Source: Halomonas heilongjiangensis
GTDB lineage: Bacteria; Pseudomonadota; Gammaproteobacteria; Pseudomonadales; Halomonadaceae
Reading direction: 5' to 3'
DNA: 64,000 bases
NCBI RefSeq assembly: GCF_002879645.1
Contig: NZ_PNRE01000038.1
Coordinates: forward strand, 1 to 64,000
Part shown: one piece after another, positions 8,628 to 21,058 of the stretch
Layout of the letters: every line of letters starts with the position of its first letter
Position numbering within the stretch: the stretch's first letter is position 1
Translations under genes and position numbers: made by a program
Notes under the pieces: model-generated
What the model saw: the letters and a program-made list of their open reading frames with translations, nothing else
Databases searched by the model: none
What the model was told of the DNA's origin: nothing

Positions 8628-8972
8628 TCACCCCAGGTAGCGCCGGCCGCCGCGTATCACCGCGCCCCGGGCCGGGCGCGGCGGCTCTCCCCCCAGCTCC
8701 CGCTGCAGCTGCTGCCAGGCGGCCTCGTCCAGCCAGCCCCGCGCGGCCAGCCAGGCCGCCAGCCGTGGCGCCTCGAAGCCGCGGTCGAGCTCCTCGCCGG
8801 CCGCGTCCGCCAATACCGGAATCCGCACCCCGTAGCGCTCGACCAGGGCATCGTCCTCGCTGATCTCGACCCGGTCGAGCACCGGCGCTTCGTTGGCCAG
8901 GTGGAACAACAGCGCCTCGAACTGCTCGCAGAGATGACACCCCAGGGTGGTATAGAGCCGCAGCCGGATCAT
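8628..8972 (-). CDS. glutaredoxin-like protein (DUF836 type)
   Basis: The 114-residue protein has a thioredoxin-fold N terminus, MIRLRLYTTLGCHLCEQ, with a CHLC redox pair (C12, C15). RIPVLADAAGEEL supplies the cis-proline strand (IPV). It resembles the DUF836/YruB-like glutaredoxins of unknown substrate. The start is ATG at 8972, with GGGAGG 4 bases before it. That ribosome site lies in a 28-bp copy of the 3' end of rlmL, so the gene probably once overlapped the rlmL stop codon (ATGA), before a short element separated them. It is likely still cotranscribed with rlmL, since both are on the reverse strand. Confidence 0.8.
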   Translation of the reverse strand: MIRLRLYTTLGCHLCEQFEALLFHLANEAPVLDRVEISEDDALVERYGVRIPVLADAAGEELDRGFEAPRLAAWLAARGWLDEAAWQQLQRELGGEPPRPARGAVIRGGRRYLG

Positions 8973-8995
8973 GACGCCTCCCGATGGTGGTTCAG
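8968..8995. repeat. 28-bp direct repeat, left copy (covers the glutaredoxin start)
   Basis: This segment matches 9168-9195 at 25 of 28 positions (differences at 8984, 8988 and 8991), exactly 200 bases apart. This copy carries the ribosome site and start of the glutaredoxin-like gene; the other carries the rlmL stop. It looks like a target duplication caused by insertion of 8996-9167. Confidence 0.75.
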
Positions 8996-9167
8996 AGTCG
9001 CTGGGGTTGACTGCGATGACGGGCTACCGACGTTGGTGAAGCCTGTGGGGTCTGACCCCCGGGACATCGAGGTCGCCGTGGAATGCCCATGATGCCGACT
9101 CCTGTCGGGCACGGGGTCAGACCCCACTGGCGTGACCTCGACGCAAGAGCCCAGCTCTCTATCGCCT
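8996..9167. mobile_element. REP/REPIN-like insertion between rlmL and the glutaredoxin gene
   Basis: The 172-base non-coding insert contains a perfect 15-bp inverted repeat: GTGGGGTCTGACCCC at 9045-9059 and its reverse complement at 9113-9127. Each arm is itself a near-palindrome of the GGGGTCAGACCCC kind seen in REP sequences mobilised by RAYT (REP-associated tyrosine) transposases. A short CGAGGTC/GACCTCG pair lies near the arms (9068-9074 and 9134-9140). It has no coding potential, and no RAYT gene is in the window, so it would have been moved in trans. The element class is inferred from the repeats. Confidence 0.55.
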
Positions 9168-9168
9168 A

Positions 9169-11382
<2,214 letters not shown>

Positions 11383-11658
11383 GTAAGGTCCATCGGTCCC
11401 TGGTGGGGATGGAGCGTGGCCATTACCACCGAGTGAACGGGATGTTACAAATCAACGGTCGACAACGTCGACCCCGTTGCGCTATCAATTAGTCAGTAGC
11501 TACTGAACAACGCATGCGTTCGCTGTCAACGGGTCTCCTCCGTCGCACAGTCGGCATCCTTTTGCCGGCAGGTGGAGGATGGCCCGAGGATCGAAAACGG
11601 GCGGGCTCAGCCTTTTTCAGGACGGGCCCAATCCGGTACCTTTTCAAGAGGTAGTCCA
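11383..11658. promoter_or_regulatory. rlmL/rmf divergent intergenic region with palindromes
   Basis: The 276-base gap between divergent rlmL and rmf contains a perfect 14-bp palindrome, TCAGTAGCTACTGA (11493-11506), and a GTCGAC-AAC-GTCGAC double site (11458-11472). The rmf leader after these is long, over 150 bases. Such symmetry suggests a protein-binding site controlling rmf, which in E. coli is growth-phase regulated. No -35/-10 pair could be fixed by eye. Confidence 0.35.
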
Positions 11659-11865
11659 ATGAAACGACAGAAACGTGATCGCTTCCAGCGCGCCTACATT
11701 CATGGCTACAAGGCAGGTGTCTCAGGTCGTTCCCGCGATGATTGTCCGAGTCAGGACATCAATCTTCGTGAATACTGGATGAGCGGTTGGCGTGAAGGTC
11801 GTGGCGACCATTGGTCCGGCATGACAGGTGTCTCCGGTATACACAAGAACCCCATGGTGATGTGA
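11659..11865 (+). CDS. rmf: ribosome modulation factor Rmf
   Basis: The 68-residue basic protein starts MKRQKRDRFQRAYIHGYKAG, the hallmark of Rmf, and carries RDDCPSQD and the WMSGWREGR segment. Rmf binds 70S ribosomes in stationary phase and turns them into inactive 100S dimers. The start is ATG at 11659, 6 bases after AAGAGGT. The final 10-15 residues are an extension beyond the common 55-residue E. coli form, as in Pseudomonas-type proteins. It is monocistronic, with a hairpin at 11922 downstream. Confidence 0.93.
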   Translation: MKRQKRDRFQRAYIHGYKAGVSGRSRDDCPSQDINLREYWMSGWREGRGDHWSGMTGVSGIHKNPMVM

Positions 11866-11921
11866 ACCCACTACCCTCCTTCGAGGTTCCTCACCGGCCG
11901 TCATCGACGGCCAGCAGATAG

Positions 11922-11952
11922 AGCCCGTGGCCATGCCACGGGCTTCTTGATT
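11922..11952 (+). terminator. hairpin terminator between rmf and pyrD
   Basis: AGCCCGTGGC (11922-11931) and GCCACGGGCT (11935-11944) form a perfect 10-bp stem with a CAT loop, then TCTTGATT. It serves rmf and may also act for the convergent pyrD, although that side lacks a T-run. Confidence 0.6.
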
Positions 11953-12986
11953 CATGAGACCTCGTGTCGCTCGGCGTGAACCTTCAGTGCCCGTGCACAC
12001 TCCCCTACCAGCCGCGGTCCGCGGTAGATGAACCCCGAATAGAGCTGCACCAGGTCGGCCCCGGCCACGCACTTGGCCACGGCGGCCTCTCCGCTGTCGA
12101 TGCCCCCCACGCCGATGATCGGCATCGTCGGCAGGTGACGGCGCAGTTCACGCACCACCGCATTCGACGGCTCGAGGACCGGCCGGCCGGAGAGTCCCCC
12201 CTGCTCGTCGCCATGCACGAGCCCCGCCACCGCCTCCCGCGACACCGTGGTGTTGGTGGCGACCACCGCATCGATGGCATTGGCCGCAAGCGCCCGGGCC
12301 ACCAGCGCCACCTCCTCGGCGCTCATGTCCGGGGCGATCTTCACCGCCAGCGGCACGCGCCGGCCGCTGTCACGATCGAGCACCCGCCCCGTCTCGCGCA
12401 GCGCACCGAGCAATTGGTCGAGGTGCTCGCCGAACTGCAGGTTGCGCAGCCCCGGCGTGTTGGGCGAGGAGACGTTCACCGTCACGTAATCGGCATGGGC
12501 GTGGACCTTGTGCAGGCAGGTCAGGTAGTCGTCCACCGCTCGCTCCACCGGCGTGGTCAGGTTCTTGCCGATGTTGATGCCGATCACGCCGTCATAACGG
12601 CTCTTCCGGACCCGCTCGACCAGGTGGTCCACCCCCGCATTGTTGAACCCCATGCGGTTGATGATGGCTCCCTGCGCCGGCAGTCGAAACAGCCGGGGCC
12701 TGGGATTGCCCTCCTGGGGTTTCGGCGTCACCGTCCCCACCTCGACGAAGCCAAAACCCAGCGCGCCCAGGGCGTCGAGGTGATCGGCGTTCTTGTCGAG
12801 CCCCGCCGCCAGGCCCACCCGGTTGGGGAAGCGCAACCCCATCAGCTCCAGCGGGTCGTCGACCCGGGGATCGGCCAGTCGCCCGGCAAGCCCCAGCCGG
12901 CCGGCCAGGTCCAGCCCCGACAGCGCGATCCCGTGGGCGGTTTCGGCATCGAGGCGAAACAGGAGCGAACGGGCGAGCGAATACAT
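11952..12986 (-). CDS. pyrD: dihydroorotate dehydrogenase (quinone) PyrD
   Basis: The 344-residue class 2 enzyme oxidises dihydroorotate to orotate in pyrimidine synthesis, passing electrons to membrane quinone. The N-terminal amphipathic helix [19 protein letters not shown] is the quinone and membrane site. [30 protein letters not shown] (with the catalytic serine that marks class 2) and GVGGIDSG bind FMN and substrate. The ATG at 12986 with GGAGA upstream was chosen over a longer in-frame extension that lacks a ribosome site and is not homologous in character. It is a single gene. Confidence 0.95.
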   Translation of the reverse strand: MYSLARSLLFRLDAETAHGIALSGLDLAGRLGLAGRLADPRVDDPLELMGLRFPNRVGLAAGLDKNADHLDALGALGFGFVEVGTVTPKPQEGNPRPRLFRLPAQGAIINRMGFNNAGVDHLVERVRKSRYDGVIGINIGKNLTTPVERAVDDYLTCLHKVHAHADYVTVNVSSPNTPGLRNLQFGEHLDQLLGALRETGRVLDRDSGRRVPLAVKIAPDMSAEEVALVARALAANAIDAVVATNTTVSREAVAGLVHGDEQGGLSGRPVLEPSNAVVRELRRHLPTMPIIGVGGIDSGEAAVAKCVAGADLVQLYSGFIYRGPRLVGECARALKVHAERHEVS

Positions 12987-13046
12987 GGTATCTCCAGGCA
13001 GTGTCGAGCGGGCGGGCGGGAGTATAGCAGCCCGGACGCCCGGAAA

Positions 13047-13074
13047 CGACGAACCCCGCCAGCGGGGTTCGTCG
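13047..13074 (-). terminator. hairpin terminator after gdhB
   Basis: A perfect 13-bp stem (13047-13059 with 13062-13074) with a 2-base loop; on the reverse strand it is followed by TTT. It lies directly after the gdhB stop and before pyrD. Confidence 0.55.
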
Positions 13075-13095
13075 CTCACGCCATATCGACTCGCC

Positions 13096-16000
13096 TCAGG
13101 CTTCGCGGCTGCCTTCGGCCAGGTCGACCAGCTCGCGCACCGCGACCGCAAAGAGCGGGAAGCCGCCCTGGCTGCCGCTGCCCACCTGCTCGAGCAACCG
13201 GCACCAGCGCTGGTGCATGGCCTCGTGGAGCTCCAGCCACCGGTCGACCCGCTCCGCGGGGTCCCGCGGCCCGCCTTCCATGCCGAGCACGCCCGCCGTC
13301 AGCGCCAACTGCTGGCGGTCGATGTCGTCACGGAAGGTATCCCGGGCCTGTGCCTGCCAGCTGTCGCGCACCTTGAGGTCGGTGATCTTCTGGATCAGCC
13401 ACGGCAGCTCCAGGCGATCGCCGACCTCGTAGAACGCCTCGGCCACCCGCTGGGGCTTCTCGCCGGTCTGGCGCGCCGCCTGGATGATACCGAGGGACGT
13501 ATAGAGGCTGCTCGCCGCGGCCACCGTGGCGGCCAGCCCCGCGGGCACCCCCGCCTCCACCAGCTCCTTGCGCCGGGCTTCCCAGGCCTCGCGCTCCTCG
13601 CCGCGCAGCCGCTTGCCGATGTTCTCCTGCAGCTGGGCCAGGCGCGGGGCGAAGTAGGCGATCGCATCCCGGGGAGTCATGCCGAGGCGCTGACGCAGGA
13701 ACCAGCGGGTCGCCCGACGCAGCATGCGCATCAGGTCGAGCATCATGCCGTACTGCACCTGGCTCGGCACCTGGTTGTCGAGCGCCTCGATCTGCTCCCA
13801 CACGCCCGCCAGCTGGAAGCTCTCCCGAGCGACGACATAGGCCCGGGCGATGTCGGCACGACCGGCACCGGTGGAATCGATCAGCCGGCGCACGAAGACG
13901 ATGCCCATGTGGTCGACCAGGTCGTTGGCCACCTGGGTGGCCACGATCTCGCGCTTCAGCCGGTGGTCGTACATCTCGCCGCGGAAGCGCTCGACCAGCA
14001 CCTTCGGGAAGATGCGTTCGACATGCTGCGCGACGGTCGGGTCATCCGGCACCTCGGATGCGATCAGGTCGCCCTTGAGCACGCTCTTGGCATAGGAGAT
14101 CAGCACCGAGAGCTCGGGCAGCAGCATGCCCTGCTCGTTGGCGGCCCGCTCCTGAAGCTCCTCGTCGGAGGGCAGGAACTCGAGCTCGCGATCGATCTGG
14201 CCGACGGCCTCGAGCTCGCTGATGAAGCGGCGGAAGGGACCGATGCCCTGGCGCGAGAGGATCTCGGAGAGATCCAGCGCCTGGGTCTGGCGATAGTTGT
14301 CGAGGATCACCAGCTCGGCGACCTCGTCGGTCATGTCCGCGAGCAGCTGGTTGCGCTGCTTGCCGGTCATGTCGCCGCGCTTGACCACCTCGTCGATGAG
14401 GATCTTGATATTGACCTCGTGGTCGGAGCAGTTCACCCCACCGGCGTTGTCGATGAAGTCGGTATTGACCCGCACCCCCTTGGCGGCGGCCTCCATGCGG
14501 CCATGCTGGGTGAGCCCGAGGTTGCCGCCCTCGCCGACCACGCGGCAGTTGAGTTCCCGGCCATCGATGCGCAGGGCGTCGTTGGCCTTGTCGCCAACGT
14601 CGGCATCGGTCTCGCCGCTGCCCTTGACGTAGGTGCCGATGCCACCGTTCCAGAGCAGGTCGACCTCGGCCTTGAGCATGGCGCGGATCAACTCGTTGGG
14701 GGACAGTTTGTCCTCCTTGATGCCGAACACCGTCTTCATCTGCGGCGAGATCGGGATCGACTTGGCGCTGCGCCGGAATACCCCGCCGCCCTCGGAGATC
14801 AGGCCGGCATCGAAGTCCTCCCAACTCGAGCGCGGCAGGTCGAACAACCGCTTGCGCTCGGCGAAGGTGGCGGCGGCATCCGGGGTCGGGTCGACGAAGA
14901 TATGCAGGTGGTTGAAGGCACCCACCAACCGGATCGTCTCGGAGAGCAGCATGCCGTTGCCGAAGACGTCGCCCCCCATGTCGCCGATGCCCACCACGGT
15001 GAACTCGTCGCGCTGGGTATCCAGGCCCAGGCCACGGAAGTGGCGCTTGGTCGATTCCCAGGCCCCCTTGGCGGTGATGCCCATCTTCTTGTGGTCATAG
15101 CCGTTGGCGCCGCCCGAGGCGAAGGCGTCACCCAGCCAGTGGCCATACTCGGCGGATATCTCGTTGGCGATGTCGGAGAAGGTCGCCGTCCCCTTGTCGG
15201 CGGCCACCACCAGATAGGCATCGTCGTCGTCGTGGCGCACCACGTTCCGGGGCGGCACCACCTCGCCGCCGACCAGGTTGTCGGTGACGTCGAGCAGGGC
15301 GCGGATGAAGGTCTTGTAGCAGGCGATGCCCTCCCGCTGGATGGCGTCGCGATCGCCTCCCTCGGGCAGCCGCTTGCAGATGAAGCCGCCCTTGGCCCCC
15401 ACCGGTACGATCACCGCGTTCTTGACCTGCTGGGCCTTGACCAGGCCAAGGACCTCGGTGCGGAAGTCCTCCTGGCGGTCTGACCAGCGCAGCCCACCGC
15501 GGGCCACCTTGCCCCCGCGCAGGTGGACCCCCTCGATACGCGGCGAACAGACGAATATCTCGTAGGCCGGCCGTGGCTTGGGCATGCCGGTGACCTGCGA
15601 CGGGTTCATCTTGCAGGCGATGTAGTCCTTGTAGCGTCCATCGGCGCCCGTCTGGTAGTAGTTGGTGCGCAGGGTCGCCATGATCAGTTCCATGTAGCGG
15701 CGCAGCAACTGGTCGTCGTTGAGGCTGGCCACGTCATCGAGCAGCCGCACGATGCGCTGCTGGCAGGCCTCGACCTCGCTCTCGTCGGGGCGCTCCTCGG
15801 GGTCGAATCGCAGCTCGAACAGCGTCACCAGCTCCCGGGTGATCTCCGGGTGGTTGGCCAGGGTGGTGGCCATGTAATCCTGGGAAACGCCGAAGCGGAT
15901 CTGCTTCAGGTAGCGGGCATAGGCGCGCAGCATCGCGACCTCGCGCCAGCCCAGGTTGGCCCCGATGATCAGGCGATTGAAGGCATCGTTGTCCGCCTCG

Positions 16001-17937
16001 CCGACCCAGATGCGCTGGAAGGCCTCGATGAAGGGCTCGCGCATCTCCTGCAGATTGACCTCGGTACTGGTGTGATGCTCCAGGTCGAAGTCATGGATCC
16101 AGTAGGTGGCATCGGTGGCGTGGATCCCGTAGGGGCGCTCACCGATCACCCGCAGGCCCAGATTCTCCATCATCGGCAGCACATCGGAGAGCGGAATCGG
16201 CCGGTCGCGGTGGAAGAGCTTGAGGTTGACCCCGCTGCCTTCCTCCTCGACCAGACGATAGAGCGAGAGCGCCAGGGGAATGCCATCGTCCAGCTCGCTG
16301 ATGTGGTGCAGGTCGTAGACCGCGGTGCGGGCGCTGAAGTCGTCGCGATAGCTGGCGGGGAAGGCGTCGCGGAAGCGGTCCATCAAGCGATTGGCCTGCT
16401 CCTCGCCGAACCCCTCGATGCTGGCGGCCTGGAGGTCGTCACGCCAGTTGCGGGAGAGCTGGGCAACCTTGCCCTCCAGCCGCTTGAGGTCGTAGGCAAC
16501 GGGATGGTCGCCTTCGAAACGCAGGATGAACTGGATACGCGCCAGCACCGACTCCGACAGGTAAGTGTTGAAGTCGCCGAAGGTGGCGCCCAGCTCCTCG
16601 CAGAGCAGGTTCTGGATGCGCAATCGCAGCTCGGTGGAGAAGACGTCCCGCGGCACGAAGACCAGGCAGGAGTAGAACTTGCCGAAGCGGTCCTCGCGCA
16701 CGAACAGCCGTACCCGGCGCCGCTCGCGGATGTCGAGGATGCCCAGTGCCGTCTGCACCAGCTCGTCGATGTCGATCTGGAAGAGGTCGTCGCGCGGATA
16801 GACCTCGAGAATCTGCAACAGCTGCTTGCCGTTGTGCCCCTTGGGATTGAAGCCGGCGATCTCCATCACCGACTTGAGCTTGCGGCGCAGGATCGGCACG
16901 TTGCGCGGCGACTCGTTGTAGACCGTGGCGGTGAACAGGCCCAGGAAGCGATGTTCGCCGATCACCCGGCCCTCCTCATCGTAGCGATCGATGGAGATAT
17001 AGTCGGGATAGGTCGGCCGGTGCACCCGGGCGTGGTGGGCGCTCTTGGCAAACGACAGCAGCTGGGGCACCAGCACATAGTGGTCGCCGTCGACACCGAG
17101 CGTGGTGCGGATTCGCTCGCGGTAGCGCGGCTGATCCAGGCGGAAGACCCCCAGTTCACTGCCCTCGACCTTGTCGAGCCGTTCCCGGCCATCCTGCATG
17201 CCGATCTCGTAGGCGTCATAGCCGAGGAAGGTGAAGTTGTCCTGGCGCAGCCACTCGAGGAAGGCGATGGCCTCGCTGTGGTCCTCGGGGTCGATCGACG
17301 GCGGGCGGACGGCTCGGATCTCCTCGAGCGCCTTCTCGACCTGATCGTGCATCGGTTCGAAGTCTGCCACCGCGGTGCGCACATCGACCAGCACCTCGTG
17401 GAGGCTGGCCTGGATATCGGCGAGGACGGCCGGGTCGGTATGGCGGTCGATCTCGATGGCGATCAGCGACTCGCGCGACTCGGGGGCGCCCGCCTCACGG
17501 GGAGAGACGGCCCACTCGAGGTGGTCCTTGGCATCCCTCGACACCGCCAGCACGGCGTTGTGGATCGCGTGCACGGTGATGCCCCGCCGATTCAGCTCGA
17601 TGCGTACCGAGTCGACCAGGAACGGCATGTCCTCGTGCAGCACCGCCACGAAGGTGTGGGTCGACTGCCAGCCATGCTCCTCGAAGTCCGGGTTGAAGAC
17701 CCGCACCTTGGGCGAGGCGGGATCGAACTGCTGAATGAAATGCCACACCGACAGGGTGGCACCATAGATGTCGTCCAGGCGGCGGTCGGCGAGGTCATCG
17801 AAGGGCACCGTGGCGTAGAAGTAGCGGGCGAAGGACTCCACCTCGCGGGCCTTGTCCCTGTCCAGCCGACTGGCCAGCCGCTCGGCCAGTTGCTTGAGAA
17901 AATCCTGCCTGACTTCGTCGTGCGCAACGTGCTGCAT
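13096..17937 (-). CDS. gdhB: NAD-specific glutamate dehydrogenase (large GDH, about 180 kDa)
   Basis: The 1613-residue protein belongs to the large NAD-GDH class that deaminates glutamate to 2-oxoglutarate, chiefly for amino-acid catabolism. An N-terminal regulatory region of about 700 residues precedes the catalytic domain. That domain shows [16 protein letters not shown] (substrate loop), [21 protein letters not shown] and the GGIGTYVKG segment. A long C-terminal helical domain follows. The length agrees with Pseudomonas GdhB. The start is ATG at 17937 with GAGGTGA upstream. It is monocistronic, with a terminator at 13047. This class is often allosterically controlled; no operator could be recognised. 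Confidence 0.95.
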   Translation of the reverse strand: MQHVAHDEVRQDFLKQLAERLASRLDRDKAREVESFARYFYATVPFDDLADRRLDDIYGATLSVWHFIQQFDPASPKVRVFNPDFEEHGWQSTHTFVAVLHEDMPFLVDSVRIELNRRGITVHAIHNAVLAVSRDAKDHLEWAVSPREAGAPESRESLIAIEIDRHTDPAVLADIQASLHEVLVDVRTAVADFEPMHDQVEKALEEIRAVRPPSIDPEDHSEAIAFLEWLRQDNFTFLGYDAYEIGMQDGRERLDKVEGSELGVFRLDQPRYRERIRTTLGVDGDHYVLVPQLLSFAKSAHHARVHRPTYPDYISIDRYDEEGRVIGEHRFLGLFTATVYNESPRNVPILRRKLKSVMEIAGFNPKGHNGKQLLQILEVYPRDDLFQIDIDELVQTALGILDIRERRRVRLFVREDRFGKFYSCLVFVPRDVFSTELRLRIQNLLCEELGATFGDFNTYLSESVLARIQFILRFEGDHPVAYDLKRLEGKVAQLSRNWRDDLQAASIEGFGEEQANRLMDRFRDAFPASYRDDFSARTAVYDLHHISELDDGIPLALSLYRLVEEEGSGVNLKLFHRDRPIPLSDVLPMMENLGLRVIGERPYGIHATDATYWIHDFDLEHHTSTEVNLQEMREPFIEAFQRIWVGEADNDAFNRLIIGANLGWREVAMLRAYARYLKQIRFGVSQDYMATTLANHPEITRELVTLFELRFDPEERPDESEVEACQQRIVRLLDDVASLNDDQLLRRYMELIMATLRTNYYQTGADGRYKDYIACKMNPSQVTGMPKPRPAYEIFVCSPRIEGVHLRGGKVARGGLRWSDRQEDFRTEVLGLVKAQQVKNAVIVPVGAKGGFICKRLPEGGDRDAIQREGIACYKTFIRALLDVTDNLVGGEVVPPRNVVRHDDDDAYLVVAADKGTATFSDIANEISAEYGHWLGDAFASGGANGYDHKKMGITAKGAWESTKRHFRGLGLDTQRDEFTVVGIGDMGGDVFGNGMLLSETIRLVGAFNHLHIFVDPTPDAAATFAERKRLFDLPRSSWEDFDAGLISEGGGVFRRSAKSIPISPQMKTVFGIKEDKLSPNELIRAMLKAEVDLLWNGGIGTYVKGSGETDADVGDKANDALRIDGRELNCRVVGEGGNLGLTQHGRMEAAAKGVRVNTDFIDNAGGVNCSDHEVNIKILIDEVVKRGDMTGKQRNQLLADMTDEVAELVILDNYRQTQALDLSEILSRQGIGPFRRFISELEAVGQIDRELEFLPSDEELQERAANEQGMLLPELSVLISYAKSVLKGDLIASEVPDDPTVAQHVERIFPKVLVERFRGEMYDHRLKREIVATQVANDLVDHMGIVFVRRLIDSTGAGRADIARAYVVARESFQLAGVWEQIEALDNQVPSQVQYGMMLDLMRMLRRATRWFLRQRLGMTPRDAIAYFAPRLAQLQENIGKRLRGEEREAWEARRKELVEAGVPAGLAATVAAASSLYTSLGIIQAARQTGEKPQRVAEAFYEVGDRLELPWLIQKITDLKVRDSWQAQARDTFRDDIDRQQLALTAGVLGMEGGPRDPAERVDRWLELHEAMHQRWCRLLEQVGSGSQGGFPLFAVAVRELVDLAEGSREA

Positions 17938-18127
17938 CCGTCACCTCGGCTGCCGACGGCCGCCGAAGGGCGGCCGGGAATAGTTCACGGCGGCCCCATG
18001 GCCGCCCTGCCCTCGATCTTACGCCACTCCCCGGACCGCCCCCACCGACTTGCCCTCTTGCTCATGGCGCATGTCGGTTGCGCATCACCGCTTGACTTTC
18101 TCTCCGCCTCCTAGACCAAGGTCGCAC

Positions 18128-19249
18128 TCATGTCCGCCGCTCGAGCAGCACCCCGCACTCGCAGTGAGGGGTCCAGGGGAACTGGTCGAACAGGGCGAAA
18201 CGCCGGATGTCATGGGACCTGGTCAGGGTCTCGAGGTTGTCCGCCAGTGTATCCGGGTTGCATGAAATATAGACGATACGCGAGTAGTCGCTGAGTTGTC
18301 GGCAGCTCGCCTCATCCAGTCCGGCCCGGGGCGGATCGACCAGCACCGTGGTGAAATCGTAGTCGTCCAGCGCCCACTCGGCCACGCGCCGCCCGCCCTT
18401 CTCGCCCTTCAGCGCCAGCGAGAACTCCTCGGCGGACATGCGGCCCACCACGGCATTGTCGATGCCGTTGGCCTCGAGGTTGAGCCGCGCACTGGCCACC
18501 GAGGTGCGCGAGATTTCGGTGGCCAGCACCCGGCGGAAGTTCTCGGCCAGGGCCACGGTGAAGTTGCCGTTGCCACAGTAGAGCTCCACCAGGTCGCCGT
18601 CCTGACTGTCGCGGGTCACCTCCCGGGCCCAGGTCAGCATCGAGCGACAGATCTCGGCATTGGGCTGGGTGAAGCTGTTCTCCACCTGCTGGTAGACGAA
18701 CTCGCGCCCGTCCACCTCGAGACGTTCCCAGACGTGATCCCGCTCGAGCACCAGGCGCTGCTTGCGCGAGCGGCCGATGATCATCGCATCGAGCCTCGCC
18801 TGCAGCCGTCGCGCCTCGGCTTCCCAGGCCTCGTCCAGCGGGCGGTGGTAGATCAGGGTGACCAGCGCCTCGCCCTCGAGCGTGGTGAGGAATTCCACCT
18901 GGAACAGCTTGCGCCGCAGCAAGGGAACGTCGCGAATGGCGTCGAGCAGGCGCGGCATCAGCTCGTTGATCCGCCGACCGGCCACCGGGTAGTCGTCCAG
19001 GCGGATGACCGTCTTCTTCTTCGGGTCCTTCGGGTCGACCTCGGACCCTTGCATTTCGAACATGGCATAGAAGAGGTCGTCCCCCTCGTGCCAGAGCCGG
19101 AATTCGCAGCGCTGGCGATAGTGGCTCGGCGGCGAGGGGAACACCTCCAGCGTCGGCGGCGAGAAGCGGGCGAAGTCGTGGCTGATGCGCACGCGCTTGG
19201 CCTCGAGCTGCTGGTCGTAGCGGGCGGGGTCGACGACGGGAACGGCCAC
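18128..19249 (-). CDS. trmA: tRNA (uracil-54,C5)-methyltransferase TrmA
   Basis: The 373-residue SAM-dependent enzyme makes ribothymidine at U54 of the tRNA T loop. ELYCGNGNFT is the SAM-binding motif, DPPRAGLD follows, and SCNP carries the catalytic cysteine. The C-terminal glutamate region PHCECGVLLER is typical. It lacks the iron-sulfur cysteine cluster and TRAM domain of RlmD, and its length fits TrmA. The start is GTG at 19249, 5 bases after AGGAGG. It lies 55 bases downstream of murI on the same strand and is probably cotranscribed with it. Confidence 0.93.
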   Translation of the reverse strand: MAVPVVDPARYDQQLEAKRVRISHDFARFSPPTLEVFPSPPSHYRQRCEFRLWHEGDDLFYAMFEMQGSEVDPKDPKKKTVIRLDDYPVAGRRINELMPRLLDAIRDVPLLRRKLFQVEFLTTLEGEALVTLIYHRPLDEAWEAEARRLQARLDAMIIGRSRKQRLVLERDHVWERLEVDGREFVYQQVENSFTQPNAEICRSMLTWAREVTRDSQDGDLVELYCGNGNFTVALAENFRRVLATEISRTSVASARLNLEANGIDNAVVGRMSAEEFSLALKGEKGGRRVAEWALDDYDFTTVLVDPPRAGLDEASCRQLSDYSRIVYISCNPDTLADNLETLTRSHDIRRFALFDQFPWTPHCECGVLLERRT

Positions 19250-19304
19250 GGGGCCTCCTGTAGTGAGAAAAGTAGCGATGAAAGGATGACGAATGCTGCG
19301 ACGC

Positions 19305-20081
19305 TCAATCGAGGTGGAGCAGGCTCGGCTCGGCGAAGCCGAATGCCGCCAGCCCCGCCCTCAGGCGCGGCTCCGGGGCGGTGACGAAGCTCTCGCCCGG
19401 CCCCCGACACGGGGCCGGACCGGCGATCACCTGGGCGACCCGGCGGGCGATGGCATCGCCGGAATCGATCCAGGCGACGCCGCGCGGCGCCGCCTCGACC
19501 AGGAAGTCATGCAACAGCGGGAAGTGGGTACAGCCCAGCACCACCGTATCGAGCTCGGAATCGCTCCACAGCGGCGCGAGTGCCTCGCGGATCACGTCGC
19601 GATCCGGGGCCTCGCCGCACACCCAGCGCTCGGCCTCGCCCACCAGCGCATCGGCGGCGAGCCGGGTGATCCGGCAGCCGGCGGCGAACTCGCGGATCAG
19701 CCGCAGGGTGTAGGGGCGGCCCACCGTGGCACTGGTGGCCAGCAAGCCGACATGCCCCGTCCGGCTGAATTGCGCCGCCGGCTTGATCGCCGGCACGGTG
19801 CCGACCACCGGTACCGCGAGGCGCCCCCGCAACGCATCCAGCGCCAGGGTGCTGGCGGTATTGCAGGCCACCACCAGGACGCAGCAGCCACTGGCCGATA
19901 CCGCCGCCTCGCAGACGGCGAGGATGCGCTGCACCAGCCAGCCGTCCTCGCGAATGCCATAGGGCATCATCGCGTTGTCGCAGGCATAGGCCAGGGCCGC
20001 TCCCGGCAGGCGTTCGCGCAGGGCCGCCACCACCGAAAGCCCGCCCACGCCGGAGTCGAACACCAACACCGGCCCCGTCAT
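19305..20081 (-). CDS. murI: glutamate racemase MurI
   Basis: The 258-residue enzyme converts L- to D-glutamate for peptidoglycan. FDSGVGGLSV (D9) binds substrate, VVACNTAST carries the first catalytic cysteine (C73) and VVLGCTHFPLL the second (C184). ACDNAMMPYG replaces the usual YxGDTARxPYG block, a modest variation also found in other high-GC gammaproteobacteria. The ribosome site is weak. It is the likely first gene of a murI-trmA unit. Confidence 0.93.
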   Translation of the reverse strand: MTGPVLVFDSGVGGLSVVAALRERLPGAALAYACDNAMMPYGIREDGWLVQRILAVCEAAVSASGCCVLVVACNTASTLALDALRGRLAVPVVGTVPAIKPAAQFSRTGHVGLLATSATVGRPYTLRLIREFAAGCRITRLAADALVGEAERWVCGEAPDRDVIREALAPLWSDSELDTVVLGCTHFPLLHDFLVEAAPRGVAWIDSGDAIARRVAQVIAGPAPCRGPGESFVTAPEPRLRAGLAAFGFAEPSLLHLD

Positions 20082-20291
20082 CGGCAGGCCCCGCGAGGCA
20101 AGCCCCTCGCCCGGTCAGGAGCGGGGGGCAGGAGACAGAAGGGCGTGAGATGACACGGGTTGGCTGGCATCGCTCTGGGTCCCGACGGTACGTTACCGGC
20201 CGACCGCTCCCGACGGAGCACTCTGGACCGACCATGGGGACGCATTCTACCTCAGGCGGGCGACGACCCGAAGCGGCCGACGCCGGAACGC

Positions 20292-20843
20292 TCAGGTCAC
20301 CTGTTCCGGGGCCTCGCGCAGCTCGGCATAGAGCTCGGGATAGGCCTCCTGGAGACGCTCCAGCTCGGCAGCGGCCCCTTCGGGGAGCAGTTCGGCGAGA
20401 TGCCGCAGTTCCTCCTCGTCGAAGTGCTCCTGGATCAGCGGAAAGAGCAATTCGTGTTCGTCACGCAGGTAGGCCCGGTGACTCTCCAGATAGGCCTTGA
20501 GGTCGTCGGTGAAGCGATCCATCGGCACGACCGCATCCATGAGGATCATGTCGATGTCGCCGGACAGGCGTTTCAGGCGGGCGCGCAGCCCCCGGTAGTC
20601 CTTGGCCAGCTGTTCGGTGACGTCACTGCTCTCGGGAGCCTTCTGTTGCAACTGCTCGGTGCAGATCCGCTCGAGGGGCAGCGTGAACCCCTCCATGTAG
20701 TCCAGGATGTAGTCGACGACCTCCCGCACCAGCTGGAAATTGGGGCGCTCGCCGGTCGACAGGGTCTTCTGCTTGAGCTGAAGAACGTGCAACATGCGCG
20801 CCATATTGGCATGATCCCGGCGCAGCTGGGTCAGCATGGTCAT
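20292..20843 (-). CDS. hemerythrin-like helical protein, di-iron site incomplete
   Basis: The 183-residue all-helical protein has hemerythrin HHE-type layout: LRRDHANM (H11) in helix 1, a YILDYMEGF block around 45-53, and SHRAYLRDEHELLFPLI (H122, E129, H130) before the last helix. In related proteins the second block reads like YPxxxHHPxE; here both histidines are missing (FTLPLE), so a normal oxygen-binding di-iron centre is doubtful. The start is ATG at 20843 with AGGAGG 8 bases upstream. It stands alone, divergent from rarA and upstream of murI by 210 bases. The protein could be a structural relative or a sensor with altered ligands. Confidence 0.7.
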   Translation of the reverse strand: MTMLTQLRRDHANMARMLHVLQLKQKTLSTGERPNFQLVREVVDYILDYMEGFTLPLERICTEQLQQKAPESSDVTEQLAKDYRGLRARLKRLSGDIDMILMDAVVPMDRFTDDLKAYLESHRAYLRDEHELLFPLIQEHFDEEELRHLAELLPEGAAAELERLQEAYPELYAELREAPEQVT

Positions 20844-21058
20844 GTCATGACCTCCTCTCCTGTCAGCGATGTGTGGAAGGCATTCATGTTTGGATTCGCC
20901 ATCCTGGCCTAGGTTCAGCGACCCACTCGATACCGGAGGGCACGCCGAAGGCGTTGTATCAAGCTAGTGCCTGGCGGCGAGGCTGTCTATCGACCAAGGT
21001 CGCATTGTCCACCTCCCCCGCCAGGACATCCTCTTGCCGTTCATCAGGGAGACCGCCC

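Noticed and set aside
12793..15483. 896-codon forward frame antisense to gdhB
   Set aside because: It lies entirely opposite well-supported coding sequence; composition is low-complexity leucine/glutamine/histidine, typical of antisense reading.
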